NCBI RefSeq assembly: GCF_947072515.1
Contig: NZ_CAMTIG010000010.1
Location: 28,553 to 92,552 of the forward strand
Length of the DNA: 64,000 nt
Direction of reading: 5' to 3'
DNA from: an uncultured Clostridium sp.
GTDB taxonomy: Bacteria; Bacillota; Clostridia; Clostridiales; Clostridiaceae
The position numbers were made by a program, and so were the translations under genes. Shown here one piece after another: positions 42,899 to 51,299 of the stretch. Every line of letters begins with the position of its first letter. Position 1 is the first letter of the stretch. The notes under the pieces were generated by a model that made no database searches, was not told the origin of the DNA, and saw nothing but the letters and a program-made list of their open reading frames with translations.

Positions 42899-44068
42899 TT
42901 ATTCCTTATATACTTTTTGTGCATAATCACTTGGACTTATTTCAAAGTGCTGCGTAAAAGCTCTTGAAAAATAGTGTATTGAACTAAATCCAAGAGTAAA
43001 TGCTATTTCACTTATAGTGAACTTATTTTCTTTTATCAATCTTTTACTTTTCTCTAATTTTAAATTATTTATATATTTCTTCGGTGTAGTTCCTAAGTTA
43101 TTTTTAAATAATGTTTGAAGTGATGATCTTGAAAGAGAAAATTTGTCACACAATTCTTCAATTGTAATTGGTTCACAAATCATATCATCTATATAAACTA
43201 TTATCTTTCCTAATAATTCATCTTGAAAATGTTGATGTGATTCTAAAGTAGGCTTTATATCTTCATGTTCTACATAATCATATTGAAATAATCTTATTAT
43301 TACCTCATGAAAATTACTAAGTATTAAATTCTGTGAATACGGTATTGTTAAAGAGATATTCTTTGCAAAAACTCTAATTGCTTTATACAGTTCTTTTTCA
43401 CAATGAAAAACTTTATTGCAAATTAAGCTATCATCTTCACATTCCATATCAAACATAACTGTTAGATATGAGCAAGAATTATCATTTTTCACCTCTTGTG
43501 TATGAAATTTATTTTTTTCATATACAATCATATCATAAGTATTTAAATTAAACTCCTCACCATCTATTGTTGTATCAAGATTCCCGTTATCTACAAAAGT
43601 TAGTTCATATATATTATGACTCTCCCCTTTAAACTTATAATTAGGACTCTTTATTGTATAGTAATATGCCATTATTTCTGGAATATTTATTGTTGGCAAT
43701 ATTCTATTATATACATATGGTGGATTTAAAAATTCTAACTTCAAATTATAATTTGCTGGAATTATTAAATTATATGATGTTTGTTCTGTCATTGAAATTA
43801 TATTAAAATACATATTTCGTTTTATCTCTAAATTACGATGAATAGCAAAAAGTTTAAAATCACCATTACTAGATTCACCTATCAAAATATATGCCATTCC
43901 TTCTTTTATTTCAACATAAACTGATTCTGAAAAATTATATAAGCTAGATATAACTCTATCACTAGTAACTATCTTTCTTTTTATAAAATCATTTTTACTT
44001 ATTTCTATATTTTCATCATATATTAACCCATATTTTATAAATAAAGGACTTGATGTCTTATCATACAT
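42899..44068 (-). CDS. AraC-family regulator
   Basis: 389 residues. The C-terminal 100 residues hold the two AraC helix-turn-helices: ITIEELCDKFSLSRSSLQTLFKNNLGTTPKKYINNLKLEKSKRLI and ISEIAFTLGFSSIHYFSRAFTQHFEISPSDYA. A cupin-like segment lies at about 145-235 (FVDNGNLDTTIDGEEFNL). The N-terminal 130 residues are an extra region of unknown type. GGGGGAGGTG precedes the start. Its place between the two PTS gene blocks makes it the likely activator of the amino-sugar locus. Confidence 0.88.
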   Translation of the reverse strand: MYDKTSSPLFIKYGLIYDENIEISKNDFIKRKIVTSDRVISSLYNFSESVYVEIKEGMAYILIGESSNGDFKLFAIHRNLEIKRNMYFNIISMTEQTSYNLIIPANYNLKLEFLNPPYVYNRILPTINIPEIMAYYYTIKSPNYKFKGESHNIYELTFVDNGNLDTTIDGEEFNLNTYDMIVYEKNKFHTQEVKNDNSCSYLTVMFDMECEDDSLICNKVFHCEKELYKAIRVFAKNISLTIPYSQNLILSNFHEVIIRLFQYDYVEHEDIKPTLESHQHFQDELLGKIIVYIDDMICEPITIEELCDKFSLSRSSLQTLFKNNLGTTPKKYINNLKLEKSKRLIKENKFTISEIAFTLGFSSIHYFSRAFTQHFEISPSDYAQKVYKE

Positions 44069-44239
44069 TGTAAATCACCTCCCCCATAATTGTGTAAGTC
44101 TTATATTAACTTAGTATCCTCACCCTTACTTTCGTCCTTTTTTTCACTTAATTTATAGATTAAGTTCTCTTTATTTAAATATTTTTTAAACTTCTCTTAA
44201 TATTATGTTTATTTTTTAAATTTATGAGCTAAATTAAAG

Positions 44240-44275
44240 AAAGAGCTTTCCAAAACTAATTTTGAAAAGCTCTTT
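44240..44275 (-). terminator. Terminator of the AI-2E family gene
   Basis: 16-base arms with one mismatch (44240-44255 with 44260-44275), 4-base loop, ending 2 bases before the stop codon region at 44277. Confidence 0.75.
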
Positions 44276-44276
44276 T

Positions 44277-45425
44277 TTATATATTAAGTTCTTTTGATTT
44301 TATACGAACATTTATATAGTCGCTTGAAAGCTTATATATAGCACTTGCTAAAGGTATTCCAATTAAAATTCCAAGCACTCCATAGAAATAACTACCTATT
44401 ATAATTGCAATCATAATCCAAATAGATGTTAATCCAACTGATGATCCAACAACTCTTGGATATATAACATTACTTTCAACTTGTTGAAGTAATACAATCG
44501 CTATTACAAATGTAATTGCCTTTACAGGACTTATCATAAGTAATAATAAAACTGCAGGTATAGTTCCTATAAATGCACCTAATATTGGGATTACTCCTGT
44601 AACTCCTAATAAGCAAGCTATTAATAAAGCATATGGTATTCTTAATATAACCATTAAAATAAATGCTAAAACAGCTATAATAAATGCTTCTGTACACTGT
44701 CCAGTAATAAATGCCGCAAATGAATTATTCAATACCCTTGCAACATGAAGAGTTTTATCTCCTGCTTTTTTACTTAGAAGAGCATAAATAACTTTCTTCC
44801 CTTGTCTTATAAGTAATTCTTTACTAAACAAGAAATAAATTGCAAGAATTAAAGACATTATGAAATCTATTATTCCACTTGCAAATGATACTGTAAATGA
44901 AAAAACTGTTGATAATCCAGTTGTAATCATTCCAGTTGCTACAGAAAGAATATTTTTCCATGCTGAAAATAATTCTTTATATATCTCATTAAACATTGCC
45001 GACTTATTAGAAATATGAAATGTCTTCTCTAATGTATCCTCAAAGCTACTAAGATATTTAGGCGCTAAACTAACAATTTGAAGTAAGCTACTTACAATCT
45101 TGGGAACAACTACAAAAATTACTGTTGAAATAATACCAAATATAATCACAATTGAAATAAGAATCGTAATTCCTCTAACTACTCCTTTAAGCTTAGTATT
45201 TTCCTTTTTTATTAAAAACCTATAAACTATTTTATTCTCTAAAAACTTAACTAATAAATTAATAATAAATGCTAATGCAATAGCCACTATAATTGGTGAC
45301 ATCATACTCATAAATGAATCAATATATCTATGAATATCACTAAGTTTAAAAAGAACAAAAACAAGAAGTACTAAAACAATTCCAATGTAGAGGAAATAAT
45401 TTTCCTTTAAATTTTTAATCTTCAA
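44277..45425 (-). CDS. AI-2E family transporter (TTG start)
   Basis: 382 residues, eight membrane helices, with the family pattern FAAFITGQCTEAFIIAVLAF and the late segment IPYALLIACLLGVTGVIPILGAFIGTIPAVLLLL and QQVESNVIYPRVVGSSVGL. The start is TTG with AAAGGAG eight bases upstream. Members export autoinducer-2 in a few bacteria, and others act as Na+/H+ antiporters or are uncharacterised. It is inserted between the AraC gene and the PTS EIIBCD genes but on the opposite strand, so it has no obvious functional tie to the sugar pathway. Confidence 0.88.
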   Translation of the reverse strand: MKIKNLKENYFLYIGIVLVLLVFVLFKLSDIHRYIDSFMSMMSPIIVAIALAFIINLLVKFLENKIVYRFLIKKENTKLKGVVRGITILISIVIIFGIISTVIFVVVPKIVSSLLQIVSLAPKYLSSFEDTLEKTFHISNKSAMFNEIYKELFSAWKNILSVATGMITTGLSTVFSFTVSFASGIIDFIMSLILAIYFLFSKELLIRQGKKVIYALLSKKAGDKTLHVARVLNNSFAAFITGQCTEAFIIAVLAFILMVILRIPYALLIACLLGVTGVIPILGAFIGTIPAVLLLLMISPVKAITFVIAIVLLQQVESNVIYPRVVGSSVGLTSIWIMIAIIIGSYFYGVLGILIGIPLASAIYKLSSDYINVRIKSKELNI

Positions 45426-45680
45426 ATAAATTTCTCCTTTAATAATATTATTTTATTAATCCAAACTTAATATATTATGCACTCAAAGCTTCTCCCAATA
45501 TATTAAATCATGTTTTATCATTATACAGTTTAAAAATTAATAGGAAATAGCTATCTAAAGAATATATTATTAAAAATTATAAATCAATTATCAAAAAGTC
45601 TAAAGATTATTATCTTCCCGCTTAATATAATAATGTTAAAGAGTTAAATAACTTTTAAATTTATGAGGGAGGTGATATTC

Positions 45681-46157
45681 ATGCCAAATATAATTTTAAC
45701 GAGAATAGACAACAGATTAATTCATGGTCAAGTTGCTACTCAATGGTGTGGATCTATAGGGGCTAATTTAATTTTAGTTGCAAACGATATCGTTGCGGGG
45801 GACAAACTTAGACAAGGGTTAATGGACATGGCTGCTCCAGCTTATGCTTCAACTAGATATTGGACTATCGACAAAACTATATCTACTATTCACAAAGCTA
45901 ATGCTAAACAATTAATATTTTTAGTTTGTGAAAACCCAACTGATGTATTAAGACTTGTTGAGGGTGGTGTTCCAATTAAAAAAGTTAATATTGGTAACAT
46001 GCACATGGCTAAAGGAAAAAGACAAGTAGCAGGTTCTGTTGCTGTTGATGATGCTGATGTAGCAGCATTTAAAAAACTTAAAGAACTAGGAGTTGAATTA
46101 GAAATAAGAAGAGTTCCTAGTGAAGGCACTGAAAACATAGAAAAATTATTTAAATAA
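45681..46157 (+). CDS. PTS mannose-family EIIB component
   Basis: 158 residues from the ATG at 45681 (GAGGGAGGTG ahead; an upstream in-frame start is unsupported). The phosphorylated His15 lies in TRIDNRLIHGQVATQW; later GVPIKKVNIGNMH and KGKRQVAGSVAVDDAD are AgaB/AgaV-type. It receives phosphate from EIIA and gives it to the incoming sugar. First gene of the EIIBCD operon. The region upstream has TATAAT at about 45627-45632 with no good -35, in line with activator control. Confidence 0.92.
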   Translation: MPNIILTRIDNRLIHGQVATQWCGSIGANLILVANDIVAGDKLRQGLMDMAAPAYASTRYWTIDKTISTIHKANAKQLIFLVCENPTDVLRLVEGGVPIKKVNIGNMHMAKGKRQVAGSVAVDDADVAAFKKLKELGVELEIRRVPSEGTENIEKLFK

Positions 46158-46192
46158 TTTTAATAAATAAATTTAATAGGGGGTATTATAGA

Positions 46193-47005
46193 ATGGATTT
46201 TAATTTAATTCAAATCTTGTTGGTTGCAGTATTTGCATTTATTGCAGCTATCGACCAATTTAGTTTCTTAGAATCTCTATATCAACCAATTGTATCCGGT
46301 GCTGTTATTGGTGCAATTTTAGGAGATTTACAAACTGGACTTATAGTAGGTGGTACTTATCAATTAATGACAATTGGTAACATGCCAGTTGGAGGAGCTC
46401 AACCTCCAAATGCCGTTATCGGTGGAATTATGGCTGTAGTTTTTGCAGTTTCAACTAAGTTAGATGCAACAGCTGCTGTTGGATTAGCTGTTCCTTTCGC
46501 TTTAATCGGACAATACTGTGTAACAATTCTTTTCACAGCTATGTCTCCATTAATGTCTAAAGCTGATAAATATGCTGAAAATGCTGATACAGCTGGAATT
46601 GACAAACTTAATTATTTAGCAATGGGTGCTTTAGGATTATTCTTTGCGGTTGTTATCGTAATTGGATTAATCGGTGGAAGTGCTGCTGGTGAAGCTTTAA
46701 ATGAATTCTCTAAAGACGCAGCTTGGTTCATGAATGGTCTTAGTGCTGCTGGTGGAATGATGCGTTATGTTGGATTTGCAATTCTTTTAAGAATTATGCT
46801 TTCAAAAGATCTTTGGGGAATTTACTTTGCAGGATTTGCTCTTGCAACTATTGTAGGTAGTATTGAAGGTCTTGGCGGACCAGCATTATTAATCATCGCA
46901 TTTATTGGAGTTGGTATAGCTATCTATGACTTCCAAACTAATGTTAAGATGAAAGCTAATGTAAGTTTTGTATCAGAAGGAGGCGATGACGAAGATGGCA
47001 TCTAA
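46193..47005 (+). CDS. PTS mannose-family EIIC component
   Basis: 270 residues, hydrophobic, with the family motif GTYQLMTIGNMPVGGAQPPNAVIGG (about 52-77). Forms the membrane channel with EIID. The end is acidic (GGDDEDGI). GGGGG precedes the start, and the last 11 bases overlap the EIID gene. The AgaC/AgaW group of galactosamine/GalNAc transporters is the closest match by pattern. Confidence 0.92.
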   Translation: MDFNLIQILLVAVFAFIAAIDQFSFLESLYQPIVSGAVIGAILGDLQTGLIVGGTYQLMTIGNMPVGGAQPPNAVIGGIMAVVFAVSTKLDATAAVGLAVPFALIGQYCVTILFTAMSPLMSKADKYAENADTAGIDKLNYLAMGALGLFFAVVIVIGLIGGSAAGEALNEFSKDAAWFMNGLSAAGGMMRYVGFAILLRIMLSKDLWGIYFAGFALATIVGSIEGLGGPALLIIAFIGVGIAIYDFQTNVKMKANVSFVSEGGDDEDGI

Positions 47006-47876
47006 TGCAACAAAAACTAAAACTAAAGCAGTTGAACATGATTCAACTCAATATAATGATTTAACTCCAGCACCAAATTTAGATAAAAAGACTCTAAATA
47101 AAATGGTTTGGCGTTCACTATTCCTTCAAGCTTCATTTAACTATGAAAGAATGCAAGCTGGTGGTTGGTTATATGGTATATTACCTGGATTAAAAGCAAT
47201 CCATAAAGATAAAAGTGACTTATCTAAATCAATGAAACACAACCTTGAGTTTTTTAATACTCACCCATTCTTAGTTACTTTCGTTATGGGGATTATCCTT
47301 TCTTTAGAGCAACAAAAAGCTGACACAAATACAATTAGAGCTGTCCGTGTTGCTGCAATGGGTCCTTTAGGTGGTATTGGTGATGCTATCTTCTGGTTTA
47401 CTTTAGTTCCTATCACTGCTGGTATTACTGCTAATATGGCAATTAGTGGATCGATTCTTGGTCCAATATTGTTCTTGCTTATCTTTAATGCTGTTCAGTT
47501 TGGTGTTAGATATTTCTTAATGCACTGGTCTTATAATCTTGGTTCTAAGGCTATCGATATTCTTACTAAGAATGCAAAAGAGTTTACTCGTTCTGCTTCT
47601 TTACTTGGAGTATTTATAGTTGGTGCTTTAACATCTAACTATGGAGCTACTAAGCTTGCAATAGTTATTCCAAATGGTGATGCTCCTATAGATATTCAAG
47701 CTATCTTAGATGGTGTTTTACCTAATATGATTCCACTTGGATTCACTTTACTATTATTCTACCTATTAAAGAAAAGAGGTTGGAGTCCTGTTAAATGTAT
47801 CGTACTTCTTCTTATAGTTGGAATTTCCTTAGCAGGTGTTGGACAACTCTTTGGATTCCAAATGTGGAAAGTATAA
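46995..47876 (+). CDS. PTS mannose-family EIID component
   Basis: 293 residues. Start choice: AAGGAGG (46977-46983) is 2 bases from the ATG at 46986 and 11 from the ATG at 46995; the second is more likely. Family motifs are WRSLFLQASFNYERMQAGGWLYGILPGL, HLEFFNTHPFLVTFVMGIILSLEQQKA-like text and AAMGPLGGIGDAIFWF. The end has two to three helices. Coupled with EIIC by overlap. A 36-bp palindromic terminator follows. Confidence 0.92.
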   Translation: MASNATKTKTKAVEHDSTQYNDLTPAPNLDKKTLNKMVWRSLFLQASFNYERMQAGGWLYGILPGLKAIHKDKSDLSKSMKHNLEFFNTHPFLVTFVMGIILSLEQQKADTNTIRAVRVAAMGPLGGIGDAIFWFTLVPITAGITANMAISGSILGPILFLLIFNAVQFGVRYFLMHWSYNLGSKAIDILTKNAKEFTRSASLLGVFIVGALTSNYGATKLAIVIPNGDAPIDIQAILDGVLPNMIPLGFTLLLFYLLKKRGWSPVKCIVLLLIVGISLAGVGQLFGFQMWKV

Positions 47877-47891
47877 AATAATCATTAAAAT

Positions 47892-47927
47892 AAAAAGGAT
47901 TTTTTCAAATTTGAAAAAATCCTTTTT
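47892..47927 (+). terminator. Terminator of the PTS EIIBCD operon
   Basis: 36-bp perfect palindrome (18-base arms, 47892-47909 and 47910-47927) with AAAAAGG/CCTTTTT ends and a T tail. Confidence 0.85.
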
Positions 47928-47966
47928 TCTATTCTTTAAAAATAATTGTTCCCAGTTACGTATTAT

Positions 47967-48959
47967 CTAATTTTGATAATTAACTTTTAATTCATTTTCA
48001 TATGGGAATAAAACTATTTCCTTTCCATTTAAATCTACTTTTTTCATATCTACTGCATTTAAACTATTGTTTTTATAAGTATTATAGAAGTATATTTTAT
48101 CTTCTAAATTCATACATGAAGTATATACAGTTATATCACTTAATTGTTGAGGTGTTCTAACTGTTCCTCTTACCATTGCTACATTATTTAATATATGGAA
48201 AAATTCATTTATATCCATAGATTCACTATCATTTGCTAATGCATTATGTCTTAAAAATGCAACTCTAACAAATCTAGATGCTGGTGTAAAATCTCCTGGT
48301 AATCCAACACATCCTGCCCCTTGACCTAATGCTGGTAAACTTTGTTCACTCCACTTTGTTTCTCCTGCTTGATTTGCATATAATCCTATATATTGTCTTA
48401 AGTTTGTTTCATGCCAATCAAATGTTGGAGAGTTTGTTAAAACACCTAAATTATTTTCAAAAACTTTTAATCCAGCTTGTTTACTCTTTTCAACTACAAT
48501 ACTCTTTCCACTTTTATCTGTTATTATCCAATGTAATGTTGGAATTGGTGTTTTTTCGTTAAATGGTTTATCCATAATATTTACGTTATTTAATGCTTCT
48601 CTTACCTCATATAAATCTTTAAAATTAGCTAAAATCCAAAACATAAAATCATATACTGAAACATTTTCTTTATTTTCATCTATTTCAGGCTCATAATATG
48701 CATACCCCGGAAAGTTTAATCCAGCTATTCCTAAGCCTTCCTCATTCATTCCATCTGCAAGCATTGGATGATTTTCCATAATAGTCATCATTCCTATTAT
48801 TCCATATTTAGTGTGCTCTTTAGTATTTATCATTCTATTTTCATACTCAAAATTTCTAGGAATCACTCCTACACTTTGACCAAATTCAAATTCTATATCC
48901 ATATTTCTTCCAAATAAATGTTTCCCGTCTTTTGTAATTAATGTTAACCCTGTACACAT
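47967..48959 (-). CDS. bsh: Bile salt hydrolase (choloylglycine hydrolase)
   Basis: 330 residues from the ATG at 48959 (GAGGA ahead), which places the nucleophile at Cys2, exposed after Met removal. An earlier ATG at 48965 would bury it. Arg18, Asp21 and Asn82 sit at exactly the positions known for the C. perfringens enzyme; Asn176 (TNSPTF) and Arg229 (TPASRF) are shifted by one. It is a cytoplasmic Ntn hydrolase that cleaves glycine or taurine from conjugated bile acids. Monocistronic, convergent to the EIIBCD operon. Its presence points to a gut habitat. Confidence 0.93.
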   Translation of the reverse strand: MCTGLTLITKDGKHLFGRNMDIEFEFGQSVGVIPRNFEYENRMINTKEHTKYGIIGMMTIMENHPMLADGMNEEGLGIAGLNFPGYAYYEPEIDENKENVSVYDFMFWILANFKDLYEVREALNNVNIMDKPFNEKTPIPTLHWIITDKSGKSIVVEKSKQAGLKVFENNLGVLTNSPTFDWHETNLRQYIGLYANQAGETKWSEQSLPALGQGAGCVGLPGDFTPASRFVRVAFLRHNALANDSESMDINEFFHILNNVAMVRGTVRTPQQLSDITVYTSCMNLEDKIYFYNTYKNNSLNAVDMKKVDLNGKEIVLFPYENELKVNYQN

Positions 48960-49111
48960 ACGCATTCCTCACTATCATCTATATTTTTTAATATTAGTTT
49001 TATTAAAATGTTATCACAATTCTTTATTTTCCACAATATTACTATTATGTAATTATTAACTTGTTAAACTTCTATTCATATTTTTCTTATTAATATGACC
49101 TAAATAAATTA

Positions 49112-49759
49112 TTACTTAAAATTCCATTCCTCAATGAAATCATCTAAAAACTGTTCCATAATTCTATGTCTTTTTCCCGCTAATTCTTTTCCTTTTCTCG
49201 TATTTATTAAATCCTTTAATTTTAAAAGTTTCTCATAAAAATGATTTATCGTATGATTCTTTTTATTTTTAACTTCATCTAAAGATTTAAAATCCATAGG
49301 TTCAATAGTAGGATCATAAATTAGATTCCCTTTATATCCTCCATAAGTAAATGTTCTTGCAATTCCAATTGCGCCCATAGCATCTAGTCTATCTGCATCT
49401 TGAACAATCATTCCTTCAATAGTATCTTGTTTTGAAGAAACTACTCCACCTTTAAAAGATAAAGTCTTTATTATAGAAATAACCTTTTTAATATCTTCCA
49501 TTTCAACTTTTTCACTTAAAAGAAATTCTTCAATAATACTTGTATCTGATTTATTGGCTTTAGAAAACTTCCAGTCCTCTATGTCATGTAACAGCGCAGC
49601 AAGTTCTATAATATAAGAATTCCCGCCCTCTTCCCTACATAAATATCTCGCTAAATTATATACTCTCTCTATGTGGTACCAATCATGTCCACTTCCCTCA
49701 TTCTCTAGTTTTTCTTTTACGAATCTTCTTGTATTCTCTATAACTATTTCTTTACTCAT
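49112..49759 (-). CDS. HD-domain phosphohydrolase
   Basis: 215 residues. The metal-binding motif is H...HD...D: GHDWYHIERV (about 24-33), LLHDIEDWK (about 56) and DADRLDAMGAIGIAR (about 119-133), the pattern of YedJ-type HD hydrolases acting on nucleotides or similar phosphates. GAGAAGAGG precedes the start. The next gene upstream (LysR) is 18 bases away on the same strand, so they are probably cotranscribed. Confidence 0.88.
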   Translation of the reverse strand: MSKEIVIENTRRFVKEKLENEGSGHDWYHIERVYNLARYLCREEGGNSYIIELAALLHDIEDWKFSKANKSDTSIIEEFLLSEKVEMEDIKKVISIIKTLSFKGGVVSSKQDTIEGMIVQDADRLDAMGAIGIARTFTYGGYKGNLIYDPTIEPMDFKSLDEVKNKKNHTINHFYEKLLKLKDLINTRKGKELAGKRHRIMEQFLDDFIEEWNFK

Positions 49760-49777
49760 CTATTTTCCTCTTCTCAT

Positions 49778-50566
49778 TTAATTAAATTCAATATTTAATT
49801 TCTTTACATTACTCTTTAATTTATATCCATAAATATTAATCCTATCTAAAGTTACATCTTCAATTTTTTTCAAGTTATTATTTAAATCTATTATCTTTTC
49901 TGGTAATATGGAAATTACCTCATTATTTTCAACCATATCTATTAAAATATCAATAGTATCCACTTCTACTATTCCTTTAATCTTAATTTTACTTTTCTCA
50001 ATATATTTAAAAGTCTCTATTCTATAGGGACAATTTACATCTCTACTAACAATAACTTTATTTCTTTTACAATCTATTTTATTATTCTTAGATTGTATCC
50101 AATAAACTTTTTCTGAAAAAGTTAAAATCTTTTCAAAATCCTTATCATCTATTTCCTTATTAACAAAAATAAAATCAAGTTTTTCCTCTTTAAGTAGTTT
50201 TATTAACTCATTTATAGGTCGAGTAAAAATCTCAAACTCATCATTTAGATAATATTTACTTAAATAGATTTTTGAAATAACACCTGTTCCACCTATAGAA
50301 GTCTTTTCTTTATTTATTGAAAAATCTTTCTCCATTTTAACTACAATAAATAATATTTCCTTTGCATAAACTAAAAACTTTTCTCCATCACTTGTTAAAT
50401 CCATCCCCTTATTAGTTCTAAAGAATAATTTCCTTCCTATTTCTTCTTCTAACTTTAAAATTCTTTTACTTATATTAGATTGAACATATCCTAAGCTTTT
50501 AGCAGCCTTTGAAGTCGAACTTAACTTTGCAACTTCACTGAATATTTTTATATCATTAATCTCCAT
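49778..50566 (-). CDS. LysR-type regulator divergent from a DUF4865 gene
   Basis: 262 residues from the ATG at 50566 with AAAGGAG seven bases upstream; a longer frame to 50632 has no ribosome site and would run across the promoter. The HTH is FSEVAKLSSTSKAAKSLGYVQSNISKRILKLEEEIG (about 10-45), followed by a LysR effector domain that is shorter than usual. Family knowledge: DUF4865 genes are commonly paired with a divergent LysR regulator, as here. It shares one overlapping promoter region with that gene. Confidence 0.88.
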   Translation of the reverse strand: MEINDIKIFSEVAKLSSTSKAAKSLGYVQSNISKRILKLEEEIGRKLFFRTNKGMDLTSDGEKFLVYAKEILFIVVKMEKDFSINKEKTSIGGTGVISKIYLSKYYLNDEFEIFTRPINELIKLLKEEKLDFIFVNKEIDDKDFEKILTFSEKVYWIQSKNNKIDCKRNKVIVSRDVNCPYRIETFKYIEKSKIKIKGIVEVDTIDILIDMVENNEVISILPEKIIDLNNNLKKIEDVTLDRINIYGYKLKSNVKKLNIEFN

Positions 50567-50617
50567 AAATATCTCCTTTGCTATTCCTCTTTGGAATATC
50601 CAATATGATTTATAACC

Positions 50618-50648
50618 ATTATACAGCACCATATTTCACTTGTATAAT
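50618..50648. promoter_or_regulatory. Symmetrical overlapping divergent promoters
   Basis: ATTATACA (50618-50625) and TGTATAAT (50641-50648) are exact reverse complements. Each strand reads TATACA, 17 bases, TATAAT: + strand -35 at 50620-50625 and -10 at 50643-50648; minus strand -35 at 50641-50646 and -10 at 50618-50623. Confidence 0.75.
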
Positions 50649-50674
50649 GAGCCTATACGAAAGGAGATTTTATT

Positions 50675-51190
50675 ATGAATGCAATGCAATATAAAATCAC
50701 ATTACCAGCTGATTATAATATGGATATCATAAGAAAAAGAGTTTTTGAAAATGGTTATAAAACAGATAATTTTAAAGACCTTTTATTAAAGGCATATCTA
50801 ATTATAGATACAGAAAATAAAAAACAGTATGCTCCTCTTTATCTTTGGAAAAATCATACTGGCATGAATAAATTTATATTTGAAGGTTACTATGACAATA
50901 TATTAAGTTCTTTCGGATGGCAACATATAAACATAGGAATTCCACTAGAAATAAATTTTTCAAATAATTTCAAAGAGTCTGCTTATATATTAGAAATAGA
51001 ACATACTATTAAAGAAACAAATAATATGAATTATCCTAAACTTTCTAATAAATACAATAACACGCTAGGACAGATCCTAATTTATAATCCTGATAAATGG
51101 AAATACGTTGAATTCTATTTCTTTAAAGAACAACCTAGCATTAATGAAAACTTTACCTCTCTATATGAAATACTTCATCTATCACTATAA
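50675..51190 (+). CDS. DUF4865 family protein
   Basis: 171 residues. The start MNAMQYKITLPADYNMDIIRKRV and YAPLYLWKNHTGMNKF and the FGW segment (SSFGWQHI) are the family marks of DUF4865, a ferredoxin-like fold related to small monooxygenases. The substrate is unknown. GGAGA precedes the ATG and transcription starts from the shared divergent promoter. The LysR gene opposite probably controls it. Confidence 0.85.
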   Translation: MNAMQYKITLPADYNMDIIRKRVFENGYKTDNFKDLLLKAYLIIDTENKKQYAPLYLWKNHTGMNKFIFEGYYDNILSSFGWQHINIGIPLEINFSNNFKESAYILEIEHTIKETNNMNYPKLSNKYNNTLGQILIYNPDKWKYVEFYFFKEQPSINENFTSLYEILHLSL

Positions 51191-51299
51191 TTGAACTTCC
51201 TTTCAAAAGATGGTATGCTATCAATATTAAATTTAATATATAATTTCGATTAATAAGCCTTTATTTTAAAAGACTTATTATTAAAAGTGAGGTACTAAA

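Noticed and set aside
45600..45680. Sigma-54 (-24/-12) promoter before the mannose-type PTS genes
   Set aside because: No TGGCAC-N5-TTGC motif found, and no LevR-type activator; a sigma-A -10 box and an AraC gene are present.
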